Source: Ceriagrion tenellum (taxonomy: Eukaryota > Arthropoda > Insecta > Odonata > Coenagrionidae). Taken from it: DNA of 64,000 nucleotides. This document shows, piece by piece, positions 24,300 through 36,395 of this stretch. Within the stretch, counting starts at the first letter, position 1. Every line of letters starts with the position of its first letter. The notes under the pieces were generated by a model. That model ran no database searches. It saw nothing but the letters and a program-made list of their open reading frames with translations, and was not told the DNA's origin. The stretch covers positions 59,677,136-59,741,135 of the forward strand of contig OY720632.1 of assembly GCA_963169105.1 (NCBI GenBank). Direction: 5' to 3'. The translations under genes were made by a program, and so were the position numbers.

Positions 24300-25340
24300 A
24301 CTAGCTTCTCATTAGCACCACCACCTCCTCTCTTCCTCCCTTTCTCTCTCTCTCTCCCGAATCCTCACTCTCTCTCTCTCCTCGCATCGTCCTCGAGACG
24401 CCTCCTCGCTCCTCCTTAAACCTCGTTACCACACCAACACACGGCGGATGACACTTCCCCGTGCATTCTCGTCACCCTGCCTCGCCTCCCCCCCCCCGCC
24501 CTCCAAACCGAGGCCCTACTCGCCGCGGCAACGACTATGTCTTCCGCCTTCCTTCCGAACATAGGGACGCTCCTCAACACCCACCCCATCCCACCCCGAT
24601 GGATATCCTCGCTCGTCCCACTAACCCTTCCCAGCTTCCCGATTTCCATCGCCGAGCGTCTTTTTTTCCTCTCTCTCTCTCTCGCCTTCTCTCTTCCCTG
24701 GGACCTAATACTCGGGATGTCTCTCTTCTCATTTCCTCGCCGGCGCCCGCCACACCGCCCGCTCCTCTCAATGTTTTCCTCCACCACCACTCGGGGGAGT
24801 GTAACGAGGCGCTGTCCGGGCGGGGGAGGTGAGGGGGAGGGGCCCGCTTTCAGGTGCTCTGCGAGAGGGAAGAAATGTCCGGGGAGGGGGAGAGAGGGGG
24901 TTGGGATTGAGGAGAGCGAACCTCTTCGCTCTGCCTCTTTAGGAGACTCGTCTGGCCTCCCTCCCTCTAACTCTCTCTCCCTCTCTTTCTCTCTGACCTT
25001 CCTCCCTTCGTTTCTCCTCTTCCTCCTTTTCCTCCGTCGCCTCCTCTCCGTCCTCCGCCCACAAAGTCTCCATTCCCCTGTTTGTCTCGCATTCCCCCGT
25101 CCCATATCCAATAGTCCCACGGACATCTCCGACACGGACGCGGCACGTACAATGCGCCGCGCGCTGCTCTCCTCGCCTCGTGGATATTCCTCTGCTCTCC
25201 GTCCGCCAGGGTGGCGCGGGGGCCTTTTGTTCTCCCGCCCCCACGTGGGGGGGAGGGGAGGGCGGGGAGCAGCATCCTTCCCTTGACAGCGGATGGGTGG
25301 TTTGTCTCTCTCCGGAGAGATAGGGGATCCGCGACCTCAT
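24300..25340 (+). repeat. Large C/T-rich island with TC microsatellites
   Basis: The longest of the pyrimidine islands. It carries (TC)n runs at about 24341-24356, 24368-24381 and 24669-24684, and a G-rich inversion at 24820-24910 that makes a local C-rich/G-rich alternation. Frames of up to 249 codons lie on both strands (24537-25286 plus, 25135-24416 minus); all translate to low complexity rich in Pro, Ser, Arg or Glu. No domain is recognisable. The 3' part (25130-25330) is CpG-rich. Confidence 0.65.
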
Positions 25341-26400
25341 GTTTGAGTTCGTTAAAAACGGTGTCTCGACTGTGCCCGTTTACTCTCACTTTCACCTCGC
25401 GTGCAAGTACGGGAGAAGGAAGGCATGTTGACACGGTACGACGGAGAGTGCATTATCATCGGATACCCGGCTGTGAAATTCTAATTTTGATGGATGTGTG
25501 AAAGGTGATGCATGTTCGGGGATAACCTTTCAGTAAAAAATATCCAACTTATCAGGCATGCTGAGTAGTGGGAGAAAATTGCGTTGCTTTTATGGGTATC
25601 GAATCTAAATATTTGTTTTTTGAGTAGAGTTGTGAGGAGATAAAATAGTCATTAAACAATCGGATGGTAAAACCAAAGGTGATTATTGCCACAGTTGCAT
25701 ACATGTGTATAGTGAATGGGAAAATAAATACTTAATTATATCGTGTCACACCGTACCTTCTCATGTCTCATTGCTTTGTTGGCAAGCACTGTATCTTTCC
25801 GGAATTTAAAGAAAAGAGGATAGCCTCTAATAATAATAATAATAACTGCTTCTCGTAGGGTATATTGTTCCATCTTTCAATGATAGTCTAACCTTTTACT
25901 CTCTATTTAAACGCTCCATTTTCATCGAAGAATAAAGGGGGCCGCATTTCAAATGAATCGCTGCAACACCGTTCTCCAGTACTCCAAAGTTACGTCCAAG
26001 GCTCTCTATCTTCCGTTTTACCTTTTTTTGTTTATTCGATGCTTGATACGCAGCCAGTCTGGGGCTTGTCGTCACACCACAAACATTGGTTATAGTCTCA
26101 ACACGTTAGGATTGGTTGATTATTTTGAAAAAAAGAAATAATCCGTCCATGACATTTTTACTGGAAATTTTATTGTGCTTATTCCGGCGCTATGAATAAC
26201 TTCGCTCCCGCTAAATTGATGCGTTACCAAAACTAAAGATTGTGAGATATTTGAGCGTGATTTACGTAAGCGTTTTTCCTCGGAAGATACGTTCCGAGAG
26301 GTGTAGACCGAATGATAACCTGCAGGAGTTGGAGCACCAATCATAAATTCCGTCCCATATTACGATCCTCTCTCAACGAATCCCATTCCAAGAAACATAC
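25341..26400. other. Intergenic or intronic; (TAA)n at 25828-25845
   Basis: A short perfect (TAA)n microsatellite is present. Nothing else is supported. Confidence 0.5.
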
Positions 26401-26780
26401 CCCTAAAAAGATGACTTACTCCCGCTGCCACCTCAGCCCTTACCTTCTGCCTCTAACATAGGGCCTTGTACGTGTTGAAAACCGATGTATATCGCTCCCA
26501 AACTCCAGGATACGTGCCGATACCCTTTGTCGGACACCCATAGACTCCTTAGCAAGCAGCTGGGATACCTCATGCTCCTCTTTTCCATAAATCCTGCGGG
26601 CCGTTCGCCGCACCCCTCTTGGTCTACTCCAGGCCCGCCCAACCCCCTCGCTCTCCCCCCTCAACCCTTGCCACCCTTTTGCCCAAAATGCGACGTGGCC
26701 CCGACCGGCCAGCGCCAATCCAGCGACCGAAAGTGCTCCCTCCCGGGCACCACGCAGGCGGCAGAACGCTTACTTTATGG
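26401..26780 (+). repeat. C-rich island
   Basis: Plus-strand C-rich segment, strongest at 26580-26700. Overlapping open frames (106 codons plus, 92 minus) have no recognisable motif. Confidence 0.5.
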
Positions 26781-27599
26781 CCTACATAGTGAGGGGAACA
26801 TCTGATTAAAATTGATATTGGGGACATTGGAAACTGAACTGAAAAGAGGCCTGAGTAAGAAATTCCGTTGAAGAAAATACGGCCAAGGTGCCACTTCTTT
26901 TGTGTGGACTTCCTCGATTGAAATGCACCGTGAAAAGGTCAAAAATAAAAAATGTCATAAATGAAAGCCAGTCTTAATTAAGAGCCGCAAAAACTGTTTA
27001 CGATTGAAAGCCAGGGCGAGTAGCTTTCAGAACTTCTTGTTATCACTTATATTTGTTACAGCCCATTGAGGTACAGAGAATTTGTAATCTACAGTGATGA
27101 ATTAAAATTGAAAATACCGGCGCACGACTTTGAGGAAATCATTTGATCTGTAAAACTTTTGGCTAGCTGAAAGAAATTTATAGTGATAAGAGGCGAACCA
27201 TGTGTATAAATATCAGCGTTTGATTGAATTCTAGCAACGCAGGATGACAATTATATTGCTAGTGTCGCTTATTTATTTTATCCGCATGACTAGGAGACCA
27301 AGATATTATCTATAATTTAATCGATTTATTCATTCAAAATTAAATTTATTTTTACACTTCCTGAAGATTTTTAACTGATTTATTTCGCTCAATAATGAGA
27401 AATGTATGTGTGTGGAATAAATTGCTGTCAACATTGATGCAATTGGTTCATTTAATACGACCCATTGTGAATGTCGACAAATCTTGTGCACCTGGATGAG
27501 CACTTCGGTATGCGTATTGAGATTGCTCGGAATTAGCTAACCTCTCGTTTGCTAACAAATCGTTTAGCCATTCACCAGGAGGTCGTAAAGTAAGTGTCA
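26781..27599. other. Intergenic or intronic, nothing recognised
   Basis: AT-rich, no supported feature. Confidence 0.45.
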
Positions 27600-27900
27600 C
27601 AAAGTGCTTTCCTCTCCACTTTCCCCGTGGAGCGAATCGATTGAATGGCTCCTCCACCGTCGTCCGCTCGCATCGCGCGCCTCTTCATTACCCTCTTCGT
27701 CTTCTCGCTTCCGACCCAACCCCCCTCTTCAAATCCTCCCCCCTCCCCCCAAATACCATCTAAAAACGATTGCTTCCCACCCCCCCCCCGCCCCTCAGAT
27801 GAGGACGATTTAACCCCGGCGCCCGACGGCCAACAACTTCCTTTCCAATTGCCCATGCTAATTGTCAATCCTTTCCGCCGCCGTCTCCTCAATCCTAATT
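27600..27900 (+). repeat. C/T-rich island
   Basis: Short pyrimidine-rich block with C homopolymers near 27721 and 27780. Open frames are compositional. Confidence 0.55.
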
Positions 27901-29150
27901 AACCGGACACAGTTTACTGCATAAACAGCCTCTACTTCTTCCGTAATCGTGCGTCCGAATCGCGCCGTCCTCACGAGCGACCAGATGCGCTTTTTCGAAG
28001 ACAACCGGAATAGGTGCCTTCCCGAAGCTCACATCCGAGGTCGCCCTTCTCGATTCCTCGAGGAATGACCGAGCGCTTCAGACATCGACCATTGTACATT
28101 TATGAAATGGCAGTCAATCTGGAATTCAATTACAACGAAGGCACCATTCAAGCGATCCAGAGTCTTAAATTCTGTCGCTCGTTTAATTCAATGGTCTAAA
28201 AGCCGTTATTTCAACCGTGTAAACAGGATGCTGACGCGAAAGGTGTCTGTTTGTTCAGCGTCGGTTCCTTCTCTGGAATACCATGCATAATGTCCTGGAG
28301 TCCAAGTCGGAATCACTTGTTCAAAACGACTAGCGGACAGAAGGAAAAGTTAGTGGAAGGCGCGCATGAATGTAAGTAAAAAGAACTCCAATGAGTGCTT
28401 TCACTGGTAAATACGTGGCCGCGTATTTATGTGCCAGGAGCAACTGTTGGAAGTGGTGAACTACGTTAGCCATCCACTCCGCTGCAGTAATTCTTTCATT
28501 CGTCCGCTGAACTTGGCGTCTTGCGGTAGTGAATAACGACATTAATAAGAGGCAGGCCTATTAAAATGTCGAGACAAATCTTTAGAACATCCTCCGCAGT
28601 TTCTTCACGATAATTACGTTTGCTCAACCATAAAGGCACCCTGCTCGGCGGAGAGACTGGACGCATTCATAAACTTCCTCCCGCTATAAAGTGAAAAAAG
28701 AGTATTCCGCGGTGCATCACGCAGCCGAAATGGCATTCCTCCTACTTATCCTTCACACGTAGTCCCAAATTGATGGCGCCATGTGGAATCTCGCAGGCAC
28801 GTGATAAAACAAGAGAGAGAGGGGGGGAGGGGAATTGAGCGAGGCCCTTATCCCTTGAGAGCACACTACACAGGGCGCACACCACCCCAGGGAATCCGTC
28901 GCTTCTCGTCCACCTAATAACCGAGTTTTTTCTCCCCAACTGGGTTCCGATGGATTGCCAGGGTGGAAAAAAAAGAGATGCCTACACACCCGCCCCACCC
29001 TCGCGTGCAGCATTTTCATCACATCTCGGCCACGACACCCTCGCCGGTTTCATTGGTCGAATAATTGCAACGCCCTGCTTTTTCTTATTGCCCTCAACTC
29101 TCCTACCGCGATAGGAATCCTTAGTAGGCTTTCCGGCCACGATGATGTCG
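27901..29150. other. Intergenic or intronic, nothing recognised
   Basis: No exon, RNA gene or repeat supported. Confidence 0.4.
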
Positions 29151-29765
29151 TTTGTCTATCCGTCGGCCCCGGGACGGACCTTAAAACGCGCCGCCTCTGC
29201 CCAGTGCACCCTACTCGGCTCCTCCCTACACCCCCCTTCCCCACCCCCGCCCTTTCTCCCTCTCCACCCGCGCCGTCCCCTCCCGTATTTTCGGTCGCCC
29301 TACCCCCCCTTCCCACCCTCCCACACACTCTCACACACACACAACGCCCCCCCCCCTCGTCACCCTCCCTTCCCCAAATTCCTTATAAGAGAGCGCCTTA
29401 CCTACCTGCACGGCCCGCCGGGGGTTCTCCCTCCCCCACCACTCGGGATAGAGCCTCTCTCGGAATTATTCATGGGACGAGTTGAACCTGTCCCCAGTCC
29501 ACCCCCTCGCCTCCTCCTCTTCCTCCACTCTCAAACTCCTACCCATATATTCTCTCTCCCTCCTCCTCCGCCTTCCCTCCCCAACCCACCCTTCTCGTCC
29601 ACTCCGCTCTGGTCCGGTCCAACCCACACTCCCTTTCGCTGACGCCACAACACCACCCACCCAACCCCCCAACATCGGTCCCTTTCCACCACCAGCACCA
29701 GCACCACCCTCGCCTCACTTGCTCCTCTTCTCTTCCTCCCCCCCATTTCCCCCTCATTAAATGCA
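29151..29765 (+). repeat. C/T-rich island
   Basis: Strongly C-rich plus strand with CCCTCC repeats, an (AC)n stretch at about 29328-29342 and a C homopolymer near 29347. Frames of 166-176 codons are low-complexity Pro/Ser/Thr. Confidence 0.65.
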
Positions 29766-31840
29766 ATCTATCTTTAAACCAATAACTTAGGCCTTCTCGG
29801 GTGCCGGCCGTGGAGGATTCCTGCCGTCGGCATCTCTAGGAGGAGGAGTGTTTACCCAGGCCCGTGGTTTCCCGTCCCGACGGCTCCCTTGCGTGGCCGG
29901 AACTCGGCATGGAAAGTGAACCAATATTGATCGGGGTGAAACGCCGGTGTGACTTAAATCCCCGCCCCCACCCGTTTGTAATTGCACCCACGAGGGTGAA
30001 TCACGGGCGGTCGAGCGTCTTTTTCTATTCATTTTCATTTCTCAACGGCTATAACTCTTAAATTTCAGGACATCCGCAAAGAATGCAAGATGCCTGTGCA
30101 TCCCAATAACTTCTGCTTCATTAACATTTTAGGAGTTCAATAATTAATATCTCAATTAAAGTGATGTATGAACCTGTTTTGCGCTCAGTGAATTTTAAGG
30201 TTTCTCCTTTTCCAATGCAACGTGACATGACAGATGAGGCAGAATTAAGAGGAAAATAGTTTAAGAATGATGAGCTCGGTGCACGCATGACATGTTTTTT
30301 TCCCTGAAAATGCAGAAATAGGATGGCATGAGACAATTAGTCCTTAATTATTACCGGCCCATATTTTTTATATTTCACGCTCGGCATTCTCTTTAGTTGT
30401 AAACGGATGGAATGCAATTAATATACCCGCATTACAAGAGTGAAAAACCATTATGTACGTGAAGAGTCGGATAATGAATAAAACATGGCGCAGTATAACA
30501 GAATAAAGATGAATTAATGTTACGCTAACGCTCAACTGACTCTTTGAGACGGATGAATGATAGTCCAAAGAAGGTAAGATTCCTCCCAACAATACGAATG
30601 GTGACAGTCCGAGAAACTCGGGCAGCCGCGACCTTCCGGAATCATTTGGCTCGCGTCCGAAGGCTCTCTCACTCTCTCCATTGAAATTATTTGGCCAACC
30701 GGGCAAGGGAACGCCGCCGTATCTACTTAGCAATACGGGTCGGAATCGACCGCATTTCGGGGGGGTTTGGTCGACGGCGACAGAAAGCGAACGCGCGGAG
30801 GGTTAGCATTATTCCGTAAAAGGAGTGCGGGTGTGGGGTTCGGGCATCAGGGAAAGGACCCCTCCACGATTTATGGTCATCCCTTCGATGTGGGCCAAAT
30901 GGCAAAATTCCCACCATGTCCCCCGAAATGTCCCACGCAACTTCTGTGTCCTCCACGGTGACCACAGCGCGCGATGGTCCACGAGACCATTCGGATGGCA
31001 CGTCCTCATCCTCGTCGTCCGGAGCTCCCGGAAGGTCCCCAAAATGGCGACATGTTTGGATTTTATTCTTCTCAGTTTTATGTTTATCACCCAACGGGTT
31101 CCCAAAGAATGGCTGAGGAACACCCTTGCCGTGTGCGGCAATTCGCTCATAATGGTTCCTAAGCCGCCCATTGGATTCAGTCTTCCAACAGATCAACAAA
31201 CCCTTGAAAAACATGGCGAATCGCGGATCATGCGCAGAGTTAATCTGAGAGAATTACCTCTCAATGATATTAATTTAAAATGGAACTTATATTAACAAAT
31301 ATAAATCTACTTGGCAGTTTCCAAATGGTGATAACAGTTACACAGCTTTCGAGGGCGACGCTCATAAATGATCAAACTTCAAGACCAAACTTCATGAGCG
31401 TCACATTCGTGTTATGAGGCAAATTCATGACAAAAAACTCAAGAAAATTATATATGCTTAAATTATTTTCCACGAAGGTATTGCTGAGAATTTGATGCAG
31501 ATAACACGGTCACCATCGTTTAATTTTCCCAAGGCAGAAACATTTCTGCCAGCCTTTTCCTCTTAATCACCCACTCTGATCAGGATAATTGGTGAATTGT
31601 TTTGTTTTCGCGGCGCATGTTCCGGAGTACAAAAGCCGACTTTATCACTACAATAGTCTCGGCTCTTTACCTCTAAATTCCCGAGGACAAACGAGGACTA
31701 GGTCTTTATTCAAAGATGAAGTCTTGAGAAACGTTGCTCGAATCAATCTTTGAGGAAAGTTTTTTCATAGACAAGAGAAAGAGAATGCTCTTGAGTACAT
31801 GCAAGAAAACTAGGAGAATGGTAGCAAGTAAACAAGGCCC
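29766..31840. other. Probable FGF intron and/or intergenic DNA; overlapping open frames at 30723-31295
   Basis: This lies directly downstream (minus strand) of the FGF first-exon donor, so much of it should be intron. No second FGF exon could be identified. At 30723-31295 open frames of 163 codons (minus, 31214-30723) and 156 codons (plus, 30825-31295) overlap in DNA that is not low-complexity. The minus translation is acidic in the middle (a DDEDED run). I recognise neither product and see no splice sites that decide between them. Confidence 0.4.
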
Positions 31841-31846
31841 ACTCAC
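31841..31846 (-). promoter_or_regulatory. 5' splice site of the FGF first coding exon
   Basis: On the minus strand the exon ends ...GACTACA and the intron starts GTGAGT, an excellent donor match. The break falls after the trefoil sequence GVDNDSDY, where FGF genes in animals are commonly interrupted. The split leaves one base of the next codon in the exon (phase 1). Confidence 0.75.
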
Positions 31847-33158
31847 TGTAGTCACTGTCGTTATCAACGCCTCTCACTCTGCCTCGTGGGTCGATCTGCA
31901 GGTTTCTGCCCATCAGGTGCATCTTAATCTTGCGCGCCGTTCCCGTGATGTGGGACAGGTTGGCGCTGCGCTCGCTGCGCGCCGCACCGTCCTCCAGCGC
32001 CCCTGCACCCTCGCCACTGTCCCCTGGCGCGGTTGAGGCCGCTCCCTCGAGGAGCAGAGCCGTCTGTTCGGCGCGGCTCTTGTCACCGCGGGGCCCGTGG
32101 GGACCTCGTCTCCTTTGGGAGGGGCCCAGCACCGCGGTCTGCCGGGAGCGGTCGAGAGCCCGGCCGCCGTGTCTCCTGCGAGCCACGGGTCGAGGGTTCG
32201 ATTCCTGGCTGTCCTTCCTCCTCCTCCTCTCGCCCCTGGGGCCTCCAGACCCGCCCTCCCAACTCACAGCTTCCTCCCTTCTCCTTCCTCTACCCCTCCT
32301 CTTATCACCCTCTCCCTCCTTCCTCCTCCGCCTCTTCTCCACCTCCTGCCTCCTCCTGTCCCTCCACCGCGGCCTCCTCTCACCCTTTCTCCGCCTCCTT
32401 CGCCCGTGCCTCTGTCCTCTTCCGCGGTCCTCCTCGTCTTCGTCCTCCTTCCTCCTGTGCTTCTTCTCCTTCCCGCTCACCTTGGCCCTCCGCTCCCCAG
32501 GGGCTCGCCTCATGCGAGACATCAGCTCCTCGTCCGCCTCGAGGAGGCCTTTTCTCCGGTCGTGGTTCGTCAGCCTCCACATGACCAAGTCCTCACTCAA
32601 CACATCACCCCCCATACGCCCCAACATCAAGTCTACGTCACCTCCCACCGCGTCACTCACAACCCCGTAGAGTGGATCCAGTAGCGTGACGTTGCTGTCT
32701 CTGCCCTGGCGCCCAGGGCTTTGGGAGGCGTCCTCCCATTCCGCGACGCCCCTTCTCTGCCTACCCGCGGGCACCCCAGCGGAGCCATCCCCGGAAGAGA
32801 GGGCCTTCCGCACCCCTTCCGGATGCATGGCACCACCCGTCTCCTCCCGGCCGCTTATGCCTTTCCATTCCCACGCGAGCCGCGTCCAGTCCGTGCCCCC
32901 CGCCCACGGCCTCTGAACCGGCGCGGCGCCCACCGGGGGCGGGAGCGCGACCACGTGGGGGGCGGGCGGCGGCGCAGGGCGGGCGTGTGAACCCTCGACG
33001 AAGAGGAAAAGCATGAGGAGCAGGAGGAGGGAGGGCAGGAGGAGGAGGGGGGCGCGGTGGGCCAGGGGCGGGTGCCCGAGTAGGGGGCAGGGCGCGTGGA
33101 GCAGGAACACTAGCGTCCCCCTTCGCCGCCTCCTCCGCCGCCAGGGCCTCATGGCCAT
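31847..33158 (-). CDS. Fibroblast growth factor, first coding exon (Branchless-like), partial
   Basis: Encodes 437 residues plus one base before the donor. FGFs are secreted ligands of FGF receptor tyrosine kinases. The chosen ATG at 33158 sits in GACCATGG, a strong Kozak context; the frame is open upstream to 33266 but has no other ATG. Residues 6-13 are Arg-rich, and 37-53 form a Leu-rich hydrophobic segment before VEGSHARP, fitting a signal peptide with a long n-region. Then come a Pro-rich stretch, an N-glycosylation site (NVT), and a very basic Arg/Lys/Glu low-complexity region with furin-type sites such as RMRR and RRRR. The last ~36 residues match the start of the FGF trefoil: RKIKMHL, then GRNLQIDPRGRVRGV, then DNDSDY. 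Drosophila Branchless also has a long, furin-cleaved N-terminal part, so that subfamily is favoured. The gene is incomplete because later trefoil exons were not found. Confidence 0.75.
32140..32212 (+). repeat. tRNA/SINE-like segment antisense inside the FGF exon
   Basis: On the plus strand 32195-32205 reads GGTTCGATTCC, a perfect RNA polymerase III B box. About 45 bases upstream lies an A-box-like GGAGCGGTCGAGAG. No acceptor-stem pairing was found, so it is not a tRNA gene. Read in the FGF frame it yields SQESNPRPVARRR; ESNPRP-type peptides are what antisense tRNA-derived SINEs often give when translated. It may be a SINE fragment absorbed into the exon, or chance. Confidence 0.35.
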
Positions 33159-33420
33159 GGTCCCCGCCTCCTCCACCGCCCCCTGTCGAAGAGGACGGGC
33201 GACCCCGGGCCCATCGTAGCTGGCGCCGCCTCGCGCGGAGCGTGCCGCACCACCGCCGCTGGTCACTACAGCGCTCCACCACCACCGGCCTCCAGACGGC
33301 CGCTGCCGCCGCTCCCCCCCGCTCCCGCCCCCCGCCGCGGTGCCCTCTCCTCTCGAACCTATGCTCGTAGCACTGCGTCCACTCCTCTCGAGACAAGAAC
33401 CCCCGACCCCTTAACCTGGA
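33159..33420 (-). promoter_or_regulatory. Putative 5' UTR of the FGF gene
   Basis: GC-rich DNA directly upstream of the FGF ATG on the minus strand. The reading frame stays open for 36 codons upstream (to 33266) without another ATG, so translation should begin at 33158. No splice acceptor clearly limits the exon; the transcription start is not identifiable. Confidence 0.45.
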
Positions 33421-34290
33421 GCCCCTCTTGGTGTCACACACTCGCCCGACGCCCTTTCAACCAGCACCACCGATGTGTGTCACGGCGTCCACTTGGTCAC
33501 AGGGGAGGGGTTTGAGGTTACTTGTGGATCTATCGGTGCGTAATTCGATTTCTGACGGCCAGCTCACCCTTTCTAACACTTTCGGTCTTAATGTTGGTGA
33601 ACCTAGCCCGAACGGATTAACGGCAAAAATACGAGAGAACGTGGAAACCGAAAGTCTACCCTTTCCGAACCTATTTATGTGTCCGGAATCACATTTGGAT
33701 GAGAGACAGTTTTCGTATTTTCACCCTTTTTGGAGAATGATTTTTGATGTAAAGCGCGTCTTCGGAACGCCAAAATGGAATAAATGGATAAGCGAGGAAT
33801 CCACGACCTTTCAGTTTTCACATTTCTGAGCCAGTCAGCTGTATTTTCTCCGACCAACTGGTACCGATGCTCACGCTTATCGTGCGTTGACAATGACTCC
33901 ACCGCAAATTCAAGGGGAATGTAGAGAGGATGGCAGTTTTTATGGTGATGGTGGAATCCTCTCCCTATATTCTTTGTGAATGGGTTTTACCCTTGGGCCT
34001 TCAGTCACAGAACTCGTCGTTAGACGAAACTTGTTGGGAGCGAAACTCCAGGGATTGCGATGGACTCTTCCTCTCTCACTAAGACTGACGGGATGAATAC
34101 AGAGATTACCACAATCCCTGCAGGACTTAAACTTGAGTGGTGCTGATTAAATTAGCGATTGCGGTGAGATTTGCGCGAATCTCTCTCGGCTTCTCTCAGC
34201 AGAGAGATCTCCCGAAAATTCGGTCGACCTCAGGTGCCTTCTCACGCCTCCCTTAACGGAGAAATCATTAAACTCGCGTCGTCCCCAGCC
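33421..34290. other. Intergenic or 5' intron, nothing recognised
   Basis: Ordinary composition between two CpG-rich blocks. A 133-codon plus frame (33428-33829) shows no recognisable motif. Confidence 0.4.
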
Positions 34291-36395
34291 ACCAATTTCA
34301 ACCCAGGTCTCCCCCCAGTTCCGCAGTGGTGACTTTACGGCGGCCCCTCCACCACCGCTCCCTCAGCACAGAGCACCACACGACGAGACGGGCTACTTGC
34401 AGCGGAGGCGGCCGGCTCGCGGGAGACCACGTGGTGCCTCCCGTCCGATGTCGCCCCGCAGCCGCGGCCGTCGCCTCCGGATCCTCCGGGAAGTAGCGGC
34501 GGGCGATCGGCGGCGCGCACACGTGGGCCTTCCCCAGATCCGCTGAAGGCGCGTTTCACGCGGGAGGGAACTGCCCCCGGGGGCGTGGATCCCCTTCACA
34601 ACCCTGCTCGCCCGCTTTCACGCGAGGGCAGGGTGGTACAGAGCAAAAATGGGTTCGCTCCGCTAGCGGTCGGTCACCGAGAATCTTGTTTGGGAAACGT
34701 GAGCGCGGGGTCACGACCCCCTCCGACAAACAACACTCGAAATTCCTCGGGAATTCGCGTTGAGGGAGCAAGCCCGAGCTCTCCAATAACGGCCGACGCC
34801 GAATAAATCGAGATAATCAACGAATATCACATTCGAGAGATCTCGAATCTCACCGTCGGAGACGGACCGCGATTGTTTCGTAATCTTTGACGACACGTGA
34901 GGATAACAACGGAACTGCAGTGAAATATGTGCGTGTGCTCGTAACCGTTTAGCTCCGTCGCGAAAGGATATGGGGGGCGCGGAGAGCTCGTGGCGCTGGT
35001 TCGACTCCGTTCCTTTTTCAGCTTCGCCCGACGTTGAAGTCTTTTTTCCACCAGCCGTCCCCAAAGCTTCCTATTGCTCGTGCGACCGCCGGGAGGGAGG
35101 GCAAGTAGTTTGACTAGCTGCTGTTGCACGCTCTCCTCCCCATTTGCGGAGGGCAGAGAGGGAAAAAGCGAGCCGCGAGCCGGATCATCCGCGGTGCACG
35201 CCCTTGCGGTGTTCGCGGCAGGAGTCGGAGGGGATCAACGGGGCAAGCGGACACACACGCCTCACGAACACAACGGGCAAGAACACGCGAAACACACTCG
35301 CACACAGACACTCGCACTGCACGTGATGAGAAAGCTCCGAAAGTCCGGTGGGAACGGTCACCGCCGCGGCAACCCCTTCGGGCCCGGGAGACCGACAAGC
35401 TAGTCGCCCGGCAACACTCGTCGACGCACCTCGGGGGGATGGAAGTCCTGTGCAAGTCGATCGAGGGCGATGATCCAGAGGCGGTGTTACAGCCCGCGGC
35501 CTCCTTCTTGGTACTCGAGGCGAGTCGGTGGTGGAGCGCCGACACCGCTCGGGGCCTCCCTTTTATTCCACTATAATTCGCGGAGGGAGCCCCACGCTAA
35601 TGTGTATCCGTTAACTTTCCGACCGGCAGCGATAGCGGGCGTGTCTCTCGGGAAAAACAGTCCGGACGACCGGTTGGAGAGAAACTGGTGGCCTCCCCTC
35701 TTCTCAATCTGGGCGCGGAGCCGGGGGAGGAGAGAAAGAATCGCCTCGGCGGGTCTTCCTCGTGCTTGGCCACGCTGTAGCGCGATGGAGCGAAGTCCAG
35801 ACGGTCGGAAAGAGCCGTCCTCCGCAGCTCCGGAGAGTATCTGCGGACGGCTCGAATCGGTCGGCGGCGCGCGGGCGCCGGGGTTGGGGGGGAGAAGAGG
35901 GGAGGGTTGGGCAGCGGGATGCGCACGCAGCAGCGCCCTCTCCTTCCTCTTCGGGGCGCAGGGAGGGGCGGGCAGGGCAAAAGGGTGCGCGAGCGGGGCG
36001 GGGAAGCACCGGAGGGGCAGAGGGGGAGTGGGGGGGGCGGTCGCCCCCTCCATTCGCTGCCGATACACACGCACTCGGAAATTCTCCTCTCCCTCGCGCG
36101 CACACCGGCGCGGCGGGAAACCCGCGGGCCCGATCACCGCCGACTGCTCTGTCTCACCTGTGCCGCCGCCACCCCCGTCTGCCTACTCCACGCCCCCTTC
36201 GGATTCGCGACCCTCCCCTCGGCACGGTGTCTGCGATGAGGGCGTGCGTTGGTCACCACTCGGCCACGGGCCGTGGACCGGGGCGAGCACGAGGGAGACT
36301 GGGCGACGGCGCGGTAGAGGAAGTAACACACTCTGCGATTCCGTGGAGGAATTCTGTCTTCCCTCTCAAATACTCCTCCCCTGACCCGTCCCTCA
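34291..36395. promoter_or_regulatory. CpG island, candidate promoter region of the FGF gene
   Basis: About 2.1 kb of very GC- and CpG-rich DNA upstream of the minus-strand FGF exon. Many long frames overlap on both strands (up to 304 codons on plus, 188 on minus) with Arg/Pro/Ala/Gly-rich translations, which indicates composition rather than coding. A (CA)n-like patch lies at 35252-35322. Unmethylated CpG-rich blocks often mark developmental-gene promoters; assignment to FGF is by position only. Confidence 0.5.

Noticed and set aside
24416..25434. Frames of 133-249 codons on both strands
   Set aside because: Low-complexity translations in a C/T-rich island, overlapping in opposite strands and several frames.
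31743..31846. Continuation of the FGF frame past GVDNDSDY
   Set aside because: The GTGAGT donor falls where FGF trefoils are commonly split, and the downstream residues no longer resemble an FGF, so this is intron.
31930..32684. Plus-strand frames of up to 246 codons opposite the FGF exon
   Set aside because: Antisense shadows of the GC-rich coding exon; their translations are low complexity.
33159..33266. Upstream extension of the FGF reading frame by 36 codons
   Set aside because: The frame is open but has no ATG before 33158; the extension starts at a GTG. The ATG at 33158 has a strong Kozak context and precedes the hydrophobic segment properly.
34995..35010. B-box match GGTTCGACTCC as a tRNA or SINE
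   Set aside because: No A box at suitable spacing and no paired stems; likely chance in a CpG-rich region.
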